From DATBLE01 sp963734065 (GTDB taxonomy: Bacteria > Actinomycetota > Thermoleophilia > Gaiellales > Gaiellaceae), in NCBI GenBank assembly GCA_963734065.1, contig CAVTFN010000005.1, forward strand, positions 682,001 to 746,000: DNA of 64,000 bases, read 5' to 3'. Numbering within the stretch: position 1 is the stretch's first letter; every line of letters starts with the position of its first letter. The translations under genes and the position numbers were made by a program. The notes below the pieces were generated by a model that saw only the letters and a list, made by a program, of their open reading frames with translations, searched no databases and was not told where the DNA came from. Of the stretch, positions 8,080-16,174 are shown one piece after another.

Positions 8080-9801
8080 CTAGGGCGCCGTGCGGTCGTT
8101 CGCCACGAACGCCGCGTGCGTGACCGGCATATGCTCGGCGAAGAACTGCTCGACCGCCTCCGCGTAGCGGCGGATCTCGCGCTGGGCGGTCTCGGCGGCG
8201 CGAAGCGAGACGAAGTTCATCAGCGAGCGGGCGTTGATCGTCCAGTAGAACTCGGTGTAGGCGCCGACCGGCAGCACGCAGCGGGCCAGCTCGCGGGCGA
8301 CGCCCAGCTCAACCAGCCGCTCGTAGGTCTCGAAGGCGGTGTCGTAAACGGCGCGCAGCTCGTCACGGGTCTGCTCGGCGAGCTCCGGATCGACCGGGTC
8401 GAACGTGTATGCCCCCGGCTTGCCGACCTGCGTCCTTACGTCCTCGGGATCAGGGACGTAGAAGTCGTCGCTCGCCTTCGCATATCTGAGACTGAACTCG
8501 TTGAACGACCCGACACGGTGTCTCATCCATTCCCGGGCGACGAAGATCGGGCAGCGGATGTGGAGGCGGAAGGAATTGTGCTCGAAGGGGGTGTTGCCGC
8601 ACCAGACTGGATAGCCGTTTCGCCGCACGTAGAGCGTTCCGTTCGGCACCTCGACGCAGTGAATCGCCCCGTTGTAGAACTCGACACCCATGTGGTTGTC
8701 CGCCTGTTCCCGCGTCCGACAGAGTGCAGGTCGTGAGTTCCGCGAGTTGTAGATCGTCACCCGCCAGCGGGGCTTAGCTCCGAAGTGCCCGTCGCCCGGG
8801 CGCACGGGGTGAGAACGAATGCTTGCGCTTCGGCCAAGCTTCAAGGCGAGCTCCTGGATCTGATCGGCAAGCCGCCGGCTCGTCGTCGAGTACGTCTCCT
8901 TGTCTGCGCGGCCTGGCCGCTCGACCCGCGACCCGTCCGATTCCAGCAAGCCCGCGTACAGAGCCGCCAGAAGGCCAGGCCCGAACGCCATGAGCCTGGC
9001 CGGCAAGACCTTTTCCCTGTTGGAGTCGTAGCACTGCTCGAACAGCTTTCTGAGTTGAGGGCCAATGAGAAGGCCCCGATTCGTCCCCCACATCCTGGGC
9101 TCGATGCCGAGCTCGCCGGCGACGCTCGTCAAGAATGCGATCTCGCGCTCCTTGCGGAGGTTGAATGAGATCGCATTCGACCACGCGAGGCTCCCGTCTC
9201 CGATGAAGAAGCCAACCAACCTCAGGAGAGGGGCAGCAGGCAACCGTGCATCGTCGAACGTCAGGAAGGCAGGCTCGGGTCCTTGCCATGTGGCTGTCGT
9301 GACGTGTCGATGCGACCGCCAGAGGACGCCGTGCGCCGGCTGAAGCCGGAAACGCGGTGCCGTTCTCCCCTCACGGGTCGTCATCAGCGCCGCCAGAACA
9401 CGATGATCGGGCGTCACGGACAGGTCGACGCTCATGCCTTTGAAGCCGATCATGTGCCCGCGGTACTCCTTGCGCACAAGACGCAGCGCGGGTTGGTATT
9501 CGAGGGCGCCGCTCTTCGCTCGCGTCGCGAACAGCTCCTCGCCGGTCACGTGTGGCCACGCGCGCCAGCCCTCGGCGGTTAAGACCTCGGTCGAATCGTC
9601 ATAGCACCCGTGGCGGTCGCGCATCAGGAAGCGGATCAGACCCTCGTCGGAGTCGTCCAGCTCGTCCTTCCGCCGTGCAAACGACACCCGCGCCCCGTTC
9701 ACCACGGACAGGTCGCTCGCCATCACGCCGTCCAGACGGACGAACCCATGGTCGAGGACGCGGATCGTGTTCTCGGGTATCACGTCGGTCGTGACCGCCA
9801 C
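8080..9801 (-). CDS. thyX: Flavin-dependent thymidylate synthase ThyX interrupted by an intein
   Basis: ThyX makes dTMP using FAD and methylene-tetrahydrofolate. Extein residues 1-65 end in LIRFLMRDRHG and resume after the intein with TPFEHNSFRLHI; spliced together they restore the ThyX signature RHG-TPFEH. The RHRVGSFNEFSLRYA motif follows. Spliced length is about 235 residues, normal for ThyX. GTG 9801 is the chosen start; GTG 9783 is an alternative. The open frame continues to 10470, but that extension is antisense to the DUF72 gene. Divergent from the DUF72 gene with a 99-bp shared promoter region; converges with the anti-sigma gene after 6 bp. Confidence 0.93.
   Translation of the reverse strand: MAVTTDVIPENTIRVLDHGFVRLDGVMASDLSVVNGARVSFARRKDELDDSDEGLIRFLMRDRHGCYDDSTEVLTAEGWRAWPHVTGEELFATRAKSGALEYQPALRLVRKEYRGHMIGFKGMSVDLSVTPDHRVLAALMTTREGRTAPRFRLQPAHGVLWRSHRHVTTATWQGPEPAFLTFDDARLPAAPLLRLVGFFIGDGSLAWSNAISFNLRKEREIAFLTSVAGELGIEPRMWGTNRGLLIGPQLRKLFEQCYDSNREKVLPARLMAFGPGLLAALYAGLLESDGSRVERPGRADKETYSTTSRRLADQIQELALKLGRSASIRSHPVRPGDGHFGAKPRWRVTIYNSRNSRPALCRTREQADNHMGVEFYNGAIHCVEVPNGTLYVRRNGYPVWCGNTPFEHNSFRLHIRCPIFVAREWMRHRVGSFNEFSLRYAKASDDFYVPDPEDVRTQVGKPGAYTFDPVDPELAEQTRDELRAVYDTAFETYERLVELGVARELARCVLPVGAYTEFYWTINARSLMNFVSLRAAETAQREIRRYAEAVEQFFAEHMPVTHAAFVANDRTAP
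8593..9606 (-). other. ThyX intein, 338 residues, with LAGLIDADG endonuclease domain
   Basis: It begins with Cys1 (CYDDSTEVLT, block A) and carries TPDH at about residues 65-68 (block B). LAGLIDADG-type motifs are at 130-140 (VGFFIGDGSL) and 214-225 (AALYAGLLESDG), both keeping their acidic residue. Block F is near 313-324 (AIHCVEVPNGTL), and it ends GYPVWCGN before extein Thr. The penultimate residue is Gly instead of the usual His, which helps Asn cyclisation in standard inteins. The coding frame is intact, so splicing is expected, and the endonuclease could be active. Confidence 0.9.
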
Positions 9802-9900
9802 CGGACGCCCGAGTCTAGCGGCGGGACAGGTCGGCGCCGTTATCGTCCGGCCGATGACCTGGCTCGCCGACAACGTCGTCCATCCCCTGCAGGACTCGCC

Positions 9901-10539
9901 GTGACGGATCGCCTGTCCGTCGGCGCCTCGGGCTTCTCCTATCCGACGTGGAAGCCCGGCTTCTACCCGGCCGGGACGCCGCAGAGCCAGTTCCTCCGCT
10001 TCTACGCGGAGCGGCTCCCGACCGTGGAGCTGAACACGACCGGCTACCGGTTGCCGGAGGAGGAGCGGTTCCGGCACTGGGCGGCGGAGACACCCGACGG
10101 CTTCCGGTTCGCGGTGAAGATGCCGCACCCGAACCGTGCCAGCGTCTTTTCCGAGCGCTGCCGCGCGCTCGGCGAGAAGCTCGGACCGGTGCGGATCGTC
10201 GTTCAGCAGACCCGTGACGACGCGTTCCTGGCGCGCCTGCTCGACTCGCTCGACCCGGCGCTGAGGTGGGCGCTCGACTTCCGCCACGAGTCCTGGGCGG
10301 GCGCCGAGACAGGTTCTGCCGCGGTCGTCGATGCGCTCGACGGCGAGGCGACATTTCGCTATCTGCGCTTCCGCGATCCGCCGTACGACGAGGCAGCACT
10401 GCGCGGCCTGGCGGACCGGCTCCGACCGATGCTCGCGGACGGGCTCGAGGTCTACGCGTACTTCAAGCACGAGGACGCGCCGACCGCGCCGGCGTACGCG
10501 ACGCGGCTGCGCGAGCTGGCCGCTTCCGGCCGAGCCTGA
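9901..10539 (+). CDS. DUF72 (YecE-like) family protein
   Basis: The GTG at 9901 starts the family-typical N-terminus (LSVGASGFSYPTWKPGFYP). Further DUF72 landmarks are VELNTTGYRLPEEERFRHWAAETPDGFRFAVKMP, ALDFRHESW and YFKHEDAPTAPAYA. It is a predicted TIM-barrel protein with no firmly assigned activity. At 212 residues it is shorter than the roughly 240-280 usual, with the middle region reduced. It is divergent from thyX. Confidence 0.85.
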   Translation: MTDRLSVGASGFSYPTWKPGFYPAGTPQSQFLRFYAERLPTVELNTTGYRLPEEERFRHWAAETPDGFRFAVKMPHPNRASVFSERCRALGEKLGPVRIVVQQTRDDAFLARLLDSLDPALRWALDFRHESWAGAETGSAAVVDALDGEATFRYLRFRDPPYDEAALRGLADRLRPMLADGLEVYAYFKHEDAPTAPAYATRLRELAASGRA

Positions 10540-10547
10540 TCAGAACG

Positions 10548-10669
10548 AAGTCCGGGGGACAGTCCTCCTGACACGACCGAAGCGGACGGCAGCGGCGCAT
10601 GGTTGCGCCAAGCCTCGGCTGCGAGCTCGTCCTTTCGGGGTGGTCCGGGGACTGTCCCCGGGACCGGCC
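10548..10669. repeat. Imperfect inverted-repeat element with GGGACAGTCC-type ends
   Basis: Left end (10548-10571) reads GTCCGGGGGACAGTCC near its core and the right end (about 10642-10665) reads GGTCCGGGGACTGTCCCC. The reverse complement of the right end matches the left end at most positions, so the two flank about 70 bp as inverted copies. The 213-bp gap between the DUF72 and hydrolase genes is largely this element. A related hairpin is at 19435-19461. This may be a small palindromic or MITE-like repeat; a terminator role is possible. Confidence 0.5.
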
Positions 10670-10752
10670 GGAGGAGACGTGGTCCGGAAGGGGCAGCAGA
10701 ACGGCCGTCGTTCGTCCGCCAACCACCACGACGGATCGGCGTCGTAGTGGGC

Positions 10753-11475
10753 ATGGGCAGGCTGCTCGCGACGATCGCTCTCGCCTGCGCGGTCCTGGCC
10801 GCGGGCGCGACGTCGGCGCCTGCCTATCCGGGCTGCCCTGCCGCCAAGGGGCCGGATCTGAACCTCCGCGCGGCGGACAACACGCGGATCGTCGCCCACC
10901 GCTGGGGCACGGGAAGGACGGCGGTCGTGCTCGTCCACCAGTCCGGGGCCGACCTCTGCCAGTGGGCGCCGTACGCGACGCGGCTCGCGAGCCTCGGCTA
11001 CCGGGCCTTCGCGCTCGACCTCCGCGGCGCAGGACGCTCGCAGTATCGCCCGCTCCCGGCCGGGCTGCGGTTCTCGGCCGACATCGCCGCGACGGTCAAG
11101 GAAGCCAGACGCGAGGGCGCGAAGCGGGTCTTCGTCGTCGGCGCGTCGCTCGGCGGGAACGCAGCGGTCGTCGCCGCCACGAACATCCGGCCGCTGATCG
11201 ACGGAGTGGTCAGCCTCTCGGCACCGGCGAGCTTCCGGCTCGACGCCGTCACCGCCGCGAAGCACCTGCAGGTGCCGGCGCTCTACGCCGCAGCCGAGGT
11301 CGACGAGGGCGGCATCTACGCCACCGACGCGAAGACGATGTTCGACGCAACGCCGGTGACGGACAAGTCGGTCGCGATCGTCCCGGGCGGGAAGCACGGC
11401 GTCGCGCTCGTGGCCGGGCCGGGACGTGTGCGTACCCTGGTCGAGGGATTCCTCCGCACCCACTCCGCGGGCTAA
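10753..11475 (+). CDS. Secreted alpha/beta hydrolase
   Basis: The ATG at 10753 opens a clear signal peptide (MGRLLATIALACAVLAAGATSAPAYP). The mature protein has the alpha/beta-hydrolase fold: VVLVHQSGADLCQW (oxyanion region), the nucleophile elbow VGASLGGNAA, a late acidic strand (LYAAAEVDEGG), and the catalytic histidine in GGKHGVAL. The substrate is unknown; esterase or dienelactone-hydrolase-like activities are possible. A GTG-started gene begins 10 bp after its stop, so the two secreted proteins are probably co-expressed. Confidence 0.82.
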   Translation: MGRLLATIALACAVLAAGATSAPAYPGCPAAKGPDLNLRAADNTRIVAHRWGTGRTAVVLVHQSGADLCQWAPYATRLASLGYRAFALDLRGAGRSQYRPLPAGLRFSADIAATVKEARREGAKRVFVVGASLGGNAAVVAATNIRPLIDGVVSLSAPASFRLDAVTAAKHLQVPALYAAAEVDEGGIYATDAKTMFDATPVTDKSVAIVPGGKHGVALVAGPGRVRTLVEGFLRTHSAG

Positions 11476-11485
11476 CCTCCGAGGC

Positions 11486-12262
11486 GTGAGACGGCTCGTC
11501 CTCCTGGCCGGCGTGGCCGGCGCACTGGTCGTGCTCGCCGGCGGCTCGGCCGGCGCCGCCGGGTGGTGGAAGCCGCCGCTCGGCTCGACTCTCCAGGTGC
11601 AGTTCGACGGCGACGTCGACCAGACCGTTCAGGCGTCGGTCTACGACCTCGATGCGTTCGACACCGACGCCGCCACCGTCTCCTCGCTGCACGGCCTCGG
11701 CCGGCACGTCGTCTGCTACGTCGACGCCGGCACCTGGGAGAAGTGGCGGCCGGACGCCGGTCTGTATCCCAAGGAGGTCAAGGGTAAGACCAACGGCTGG
11801 CCCGGCGAGCGCTGGCTGGACATCCGGCGCCTCGACGTGCTCGGCCCGATCCTGAACGCCCGGCTGGACCTCTGCGCCGCCAAGGGCTTCGACGCCGTCG
11901 AGTTCGACAACGTCGACGGCTACACGAACAGGACGGGCTTCGACCTGACCGGCGCCGACCAGCTGACGTTCGATCGCTGGCTCGCGGACGCCGCGCACTC
12001 ACGCAGCCTCGGCGTCGGGCTGAAGAACGACCTCGACCAGGTTCCGCAGCTCCTCTCGTCGTTCGACTTCTCGATCGACGAGCAGTGCGCCCAGTACAAG
12101 GAATGCAGCGCCTTGAGCCCGTTCGTCGCCGCGGGCAAGCCCGTCTTCGAGATCGAGTACAAGCTGAAGACGTCGCGGTTCTGCGCGCAGGCGGCGGCGC
12201 TCGGCTTCGCGGCGATGCGCAAGCACCTCTCGCTGAACGCCTGGCGCGATCCCTGCCCCTGA
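11486..12262 (+). CDS. Secreted GH114-like glycosidase (endo-alpha-1,4-polygalactosaminidase family)
   Basis: The GTG at 11486 is chosen for the signal peptide that follows (RRLVLLAGVAGALVVLAGGSAGA). The core matches the GH114 / TM1410-like barrel: WWKPPLGSTLQVQFDGDVD, RHVVCYVDAGTWEKWRPDAG, FPKEV-like LYPKEVKGK, GERWLDIRR and the acidic strand AVEFDNVDGYTNRTGF. Cysteines near the C-terminus (DEQCAQYKEC, SRFCAQAA) suggest disulfides outside the cell. The family includes enzymes that cut galactosaminoglycans; activity here is inferred. Confidence 0.82.
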   Translation: MRRLVLLAGVAGALVVLAGGSAGAAGWWKPPLGSTLQVQFDGDVDQTVQASVYDLDAFDTDAATVSSLHGLGRHVVCYVDAGTWEKWRPDAGLYPKEVKGKTNGWPGERWLDIRRLDVLGPILNARLDLCAAKGFDAVEFDNVDGYTNRTGFDLTGADQLTFDRWLADAAHSRSLGVGLKNDLDQVPQLLSSFDFSIDEQCAQYKECSALSPFVAAGKPVFEIEYKLKTSRFCAQAAALGFAAMRKHLSLNAWRDPCP

Positions 12263-12282
12263 GGCCTGCCGCAACCGTCGCC

Positions 12283-13434
12283 CTAGAAGCGCGCGGCCGT
12301 GCCCAGGTGCTGCTCGTGTGCCTTCGAGGAGACGATGTCTTCCACCTCGGAGACGGCGAAGTCCAGCTCCTCCTCGGTGTTGAAGAAGTGCGGCCCGAGG
12401 CGAAGGCCGGCGTCCGGGCGGAAGTCGCAAAGGATCTGCCGCTCTGCCAGCTCACGGTGGACGCCCTCGAATCCCGGCATGCGGACGGTGACGCTTGCGC
12501 CCCGCCGTGCCGGGTCGCGCTGCGACGTCACCTCGAACCCGGCGGCGTCGGCCAGCCGGATCAGGTGCCCGGTCAGGTCGAGCGAGCGGCGGCGGATCGC
12601 GTCGACGCCGACCTCCTCGATCACGTCGTAGCCGGCGGTGGCCGCGAAGAGCGCGGGCACGTTGGGCGTCCCGGTCAGGAACCGGGCGATCCCGTCCGCG
12701 TACTCGAGCTCCGGCTCGAACGCGAACGGCCGCGCGTGGCCCTGCCAGCCGATCAGGGTCGGCTCGAGCCGCTCGATCAGGTCAGGGCGGACGTACAGCC
12801 AGCCCGCCCCGGGGCCGCCGCAGAGCCACTTGACGGAGCCGCCCGTGGCGAAGGCGACGCCGAGCCGCCCGACGTCCAGCGGCACCGCGCCCGCCGACTG
12901 GTACGCGTCGAGGATCACGTGCGCGCCGGCCTCCTCCGCCCGCCGCTGCACCGCGGCGACGTCCTGGAGCTCGGCCGTCTTGAAGAGCACGTGGCTGACG
13001 GGGACGAGCAGCGTGCGCTCGTCGATCGCGTCCAGCAGCGCGTCCACGTCGGGGACGACCTCGATCTCCGCGTCCGGTTGCGCCTGGAGCAGGTAGCGCA
13101 CCGACGGGAACTCGCCTTCCAGGTAGACGATCCGGTTGCGGGCCGGAGCCGGCCGGAAGCAGGAGAGGATCACGGCGACAGCGATCGTCACGTTCTGGTG
13201 CATGCAGATCGTGCCCGGCGGCGCCCCGACGATGCGCCCGACCTGGTCGCCGACCGTCAGCGGCAGGTCCCACCAGCCCTCGCCCCACGCGCGGATGCCG
13301 CGCGTCCTCCACATGCGCGTGTACTCGAGGAGCCGGTCCTCCGCTGCGACCGGCATCGCCGCGAGCGAGTGGTTGATCAGGTACGTGGTCTCGGCGAGGA
13401 TCGGGAAGCGGTCCCGGTAGTCGGCCACGTCCAC
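12283..13434 (-). CDS. PLP-dependent class V aminotransferase, kynureninase-like
   Basis: GTG 13434 gives a 383-residue protein beginning VDVADYRDRFPILAETTYLINHSLAAMP. The WRTRGIRAWGEGWWDLPLTVGDQVGRIVGAPPG region is kynureninase-like. The pyridoxal-phosphate lysine is in TGGSVKWLCGGPGAGWLYV, and the preceding aspartate is in VILDAYQSAGAVPLDV. Kynureninase cleaves kynurenine to anthranilate and alanine, but other class V enzymes such as cysteine desulfurase-like lyases look similar, and no other tryptophan-degradation gene is present here. It converges with the GH114-like gene and is divergent from the c-di-GMP gene with a 67-bp gap. Confidence 0.78.
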   Translation of the reverse strand: MDVADYRDRFPILAETTYLINHSLAAMPVAAEDRLLEYTRMWRTRGIRAWGEGWWDLPLTVGDQVGRIVGAPPGTICMHQNVTIAVAVILSCFRPAPARNRIVYLEGEFPSVRYLLQAQPDAEIEVVPDVDALLDAIDERTLLVPVSHVLFKTAELQDVAAVQRRAEEAGAHVILDAYQSAGAVPLDVGRLGVAFATGGSVKWLCGGPGAGWLYVRPDLIERLEPTLIGWQGHARPFAFEPELEYADGIARFLTGTPNVPALFAATAGYDVIEEVGVDAIRRRSLDLTGHLIRLADAAGFEVTSQRDPARRGASVTVRMPGFEGVHRELAERQILCDFRPDAGLRLGPHFFNTEEELDFAVSEVEDIVSSKAHEQHLGTAARF

Positions 13435-13501
13435 GCGGCGAGTATAGGGACGCCGCCATTCGGGGGATTCGCCCCCACGACGTGCAGCCGATACGTGTTG
13501 A

Positions 13502-16174
13502 ATGTTCCAACCGCCGACGGCGGTCAGAGCCGCCTGGGAGAAACCGCCCGATCCACGCTGCGGCACTCGTGCCGAGCTCTTCGACGCACTTCGCTCGCTG
13601 GAGCGGGAGAAGCACACGCCCGTGCGCGTGCTGCTGGTCGCCGACGTCGACGGGTTTCGCGCGTTCAACACGCGGCATGGATACGAGGCCGGCGACGCGA
13701 TCCTCAGGTCGCTGGAGCGCGCCGCGGCGGCGTTCTCGCGCGCCTTCCGGCTCGGCTCGGACGCGTTCGCGCTCCTGCTCGAGGGCGGTGCCCCGGAGCT
13801 GATCGAGAAGGTCGGGCACGCGCTCGACCGGCTGACCGTCGGCCACCCGGAGCCGCTGCACTGCTCCTTCGGCGCAGCGATGATCCCCCTGGAGGCGAGC
13901 GGCCCTGCGGCGCTCGCGCTCGCCGAGGAGCGTCTGGAGGACCAGCGGCGTCGCGGGCTCGTCTTCCCGGATCGCGTGGGCGAGCTGCTGCTGACGCTGA
14001 TGGAGGCACACGACTCGACGCTCGGGCGCCATGCCCGCGAGGTCGCCCGGCTCGCCGACGCGGTCGCCGCCCGCCTCGGCCTGAGCGTCGCCGAGCGCGG
14101 GCTCGTCAAGCGGACGGCCGAGCTGCACGACATCGGCAAGCTCGCGCTGAGCGACGCCGTCCTCGCGAAGTCCGGGCCGCTCGACCAGGAGGAGTGGGAG
14201 GAGGTGCGGCGCCACACGCTGGCCGGGGAGAAGCTCCTGCGTTCGTTCCCCTCGCTCGACCCGGTCGGCGCGCTCGTGCGGTCGACGCACGAGCGGTACG
14301 ACGGAAGGGGCTACCCGGACGGCCTGGCGGGCAACGAGATCCCGCTCGTCTCGCGGATCGTCGCCGCCTGCGACGCCTTCGACGCGATGGTCTCGGCCCG
14401 CACCTACCGCCCCACCCGGACGAGTGGCGAGGCGGGCGTCGAGCTCGCCGCCTCGACGGGGACCCAGCTCGACACCGACGTCGTCGCTGCGCTGATGGCG
14501 GAGGTGGCCGGCGAGCGGCGCTCACCCGTGGAGGTCGAGGCGCACGACGTCGCGCCCGCGGCCCTGGACGAGGGGGAGCTGCACCGGCTCGCGCGGCTGC
14601 ACGCGCTGCTCGAGAGCGCGACCGTCGTCGAGCACGCCGACGACCTGCCGCGCGCGCTCGAGGCCGTCGCCCGCGTCGTCGCCGAGAGCCTCGATTACCG
14701 GGCGGCGTTGATCAACCTCTACCGGCCGCAGTGGGACGACTTCGAGGTGACGACGGTGTACGGCGACGACCCCGGCCTGCCGACGCTGCTCGGTGCGACG
14801 TACGACTGGAGCATCTGGGAGCCCATCCTCCAGCCGAGGTTCTTTCGCGCCGGCGCCTATCCCGTCTACGCCGGCGAGTACGACTGGGCGGAGCAGAGCG
14901 GCCATCGTGTCGTACCCGATGTCGCGCACGACGGCCATCCGGACGCCTGGCAGGCCGAGGACGAGATCTTCGTTCCCTTCCACCATACCGACGGGCATCT
15001 GCTCGGCGTCTTCAACGTCGCCCAGCCGAAGTCTGGGCGCCGGCCGTCGGACGAGGAGCTCCACCTGCTCGCAACCGTCGTGCGCCACGCCGCCCGCGCC
15101 GTGCAGCGCGCGCAGGAGATGGCGGTCTCCGCCGCGCACCGGCGGTCGCTCGAGCGCCTGCTCGAGATCTCGTCGAGGCTGACCGAGACCGCCGCGGGCA
15201 CGAGCGTGCTCGAGTCGGTCGCAACGGGTATCGCGGAGGCCCTCGGCTTCGAGCACGTGGTCGTCAAGCTCCACGAGCCCGCGACGGACGGGCTCGTCCC
15301 GGCCGCTGCGGCCGGGTTCGAGCTGGACGATCCCCAGCTGCGCCTGCCGTTCGGCCTGTCGGAGCTCCGCCGCCTCTTCGACCCGCGCTACGAGCGCGAG
15401 GGCTGCTTCCTCGTTCCGTGCGAGGACGCCGAGGCGCGCCTGCCGAGGCTCGACGGCGTCCACCGGTCGCGGCGCAACGGCCGCGGCCCGTGGGCATGGC
15501 AGCGCCACTGGCTCGTCGTCCCACTCGTCGACCGCCAGGGTGCGTGCCTCGGTGTGATCCTCGTGGACGACCCCCTCGACCACCTCCTCCCCACGACAGA
15601 GACGCTCCAGGCGCTGCGCCTGTTCGCCAACCAGGCGACGGTCGCGCTGGAGTCGGTCAAGCAGTACGAGGCGCAGCGCTACCTGGCCGAGCACGACGCG
15701 CTGACGCGGCTCCGCAACCGGCACTCCTTCATGGCCGAGCTCGATGCCTGCCTGCGCCACTCGCAGCCGAGCGGCGAGCAGGTCGCGCTCGTCTACTGCG
15801 ACCTGGACGGCTTCAAGGAGCTGAACGACGCGCACGGCCACGCCGTCGGCGACGACCTGCTGGCCCGCTTCGGCCGCGTGCTCGCCGCCTCCGTCCGTGA
15901 GGACGACGTCGCTTTCCGGGTCGGCGGCGACGAGTTCGCGCTGGTGCTCAGAGGCTGCGGCGAGCAGGACGCCCGCGCCGTCGTCGAGCGTGCCCTGGCC
16001 GCCTGGGACGAGGAGCGAAAAGACGACGCTGCCGCGGCCTCGGTCGAAGCCAGCTTCGGCATCGCCCTCTCGCTCGGGAGCGCATCGCCGGCGGTCGAGC
16101 ACCTGCTCCGCCGGGCGGACGAGGCGATGTACGAGGCGAAACGCTCGCACACGCGGCTGGAGGTCGCGGCCTAG
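13502..16174 (+). CDS. Multidomain c-di-GMP protein: GGDEF(degenerate)-HD-GYP-GAF-GAF-GGDEF
   Basis: Residues about 35-155 form a GGDEF-like domain in which the active motif is LGSDAF, so it is probably inactive. Residues 160-330 form an HD-GYP phosphodiesterase with HD at 209-210 (ELHDIGK) and HERYDGRGYP at 263-272. Two GAF-like sensor regions span about 385-530 and 560-700. Residues 715-885 form a GGDEF cyclase with an intact RVGGDEFALVL motif. The protein could therefore both make and break cyclic di-GMP, controlled by GAF ligands. No transmembrane segment is evident, so it is cytosolic. The stop overlaps the convergent epimerase by four bases. No good ribosome-binding site precedes the ATG. 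Confidence 0.88.
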   Translation: MFQPPTAVRAAWEKPPDPRCGTRAELFDALRSLEREKHTPVRVLLVADVDGFRAFNTRHGYEAGDAILRSLERAAAAFSRAFRLGSDAFALLLEGGAPELIEKVGHALDRLTVGHPEPLHCSFGAAMIPLEASGPAALALAEERLEDQRRRGLVFPDRVGELLLTLMEAHDSTLGRHAREVARLADAVAARLGLSVAERGLVKRTAELHDIGKLALSDAVLAKSGPLDQEEWEEVRRHTLAGEKLLRSFPSLDPVGALVRSTHERYDGRGYPDGLAGNEIPLVSRIVAACDAFDAMVSARTYRPTRTSGEAGVELAASTGTQLDTDVVAALMAEVAGERRSPVEVEAHDVAPAALDEGELHRLARLHALLESATVVEHADDLPRALEAVARVVAESLDYRAALINLYRPQWDDFEVTTVYGDDPGLPTLLGATYDWSIWEPILQPRFFRAGAYPVYAGEYDWAEQSGHRVVPDVAHDGHPDAWQAEDEIFVPFHHTDGHLLGVFNVAQPKSGRRPSDEELHLLATVVRHAARAVQRAQEMAVSAAHRRSLERLLEISSRLTETAAGTSVLESVATGIAEALGFEHVVVKLHEPATDGLVPAAAAGFELDDPQLRLPFGLSELRRLFDPRYEREGCFLVPCEDAEARLPRLDGVHRSRRNGRGPWAWQRHWLVVPLVDRQGACLGVILVDDPLDHLLPTTETLQALRLFANQATVALESVKQYEAQRYLAEHDALTRLRNRHSFMAELDACLRHSQPSGEQVALVYCDLDGFKELNDAHGHAVGDDLLARFGRVLAASVREDDVAFRVGGDEFALVLRGCGEQDARAVVERALAAWDEERKDDAAAASVEASFGIALSLGSASPAVEHLLRRADEAMYEAKRSHTRLEVAA

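Noticed and set aside
9802..10470. N-terminal extension of ThyX
   Set aside because: It is antisense to the DUF72 gene and unrelated to ThyX; the ThyX homology begins at 9801 or 9783.
12085..15900. A 1271-codon open frame on the plus strand
   Set aside because: It runs antisense through the kynureninase-like gene and out of frame through the c-di-GMP gene, both of which show family motifs. Composition is Arg/Ala-rich as expected for a GC-rich shadow frame.
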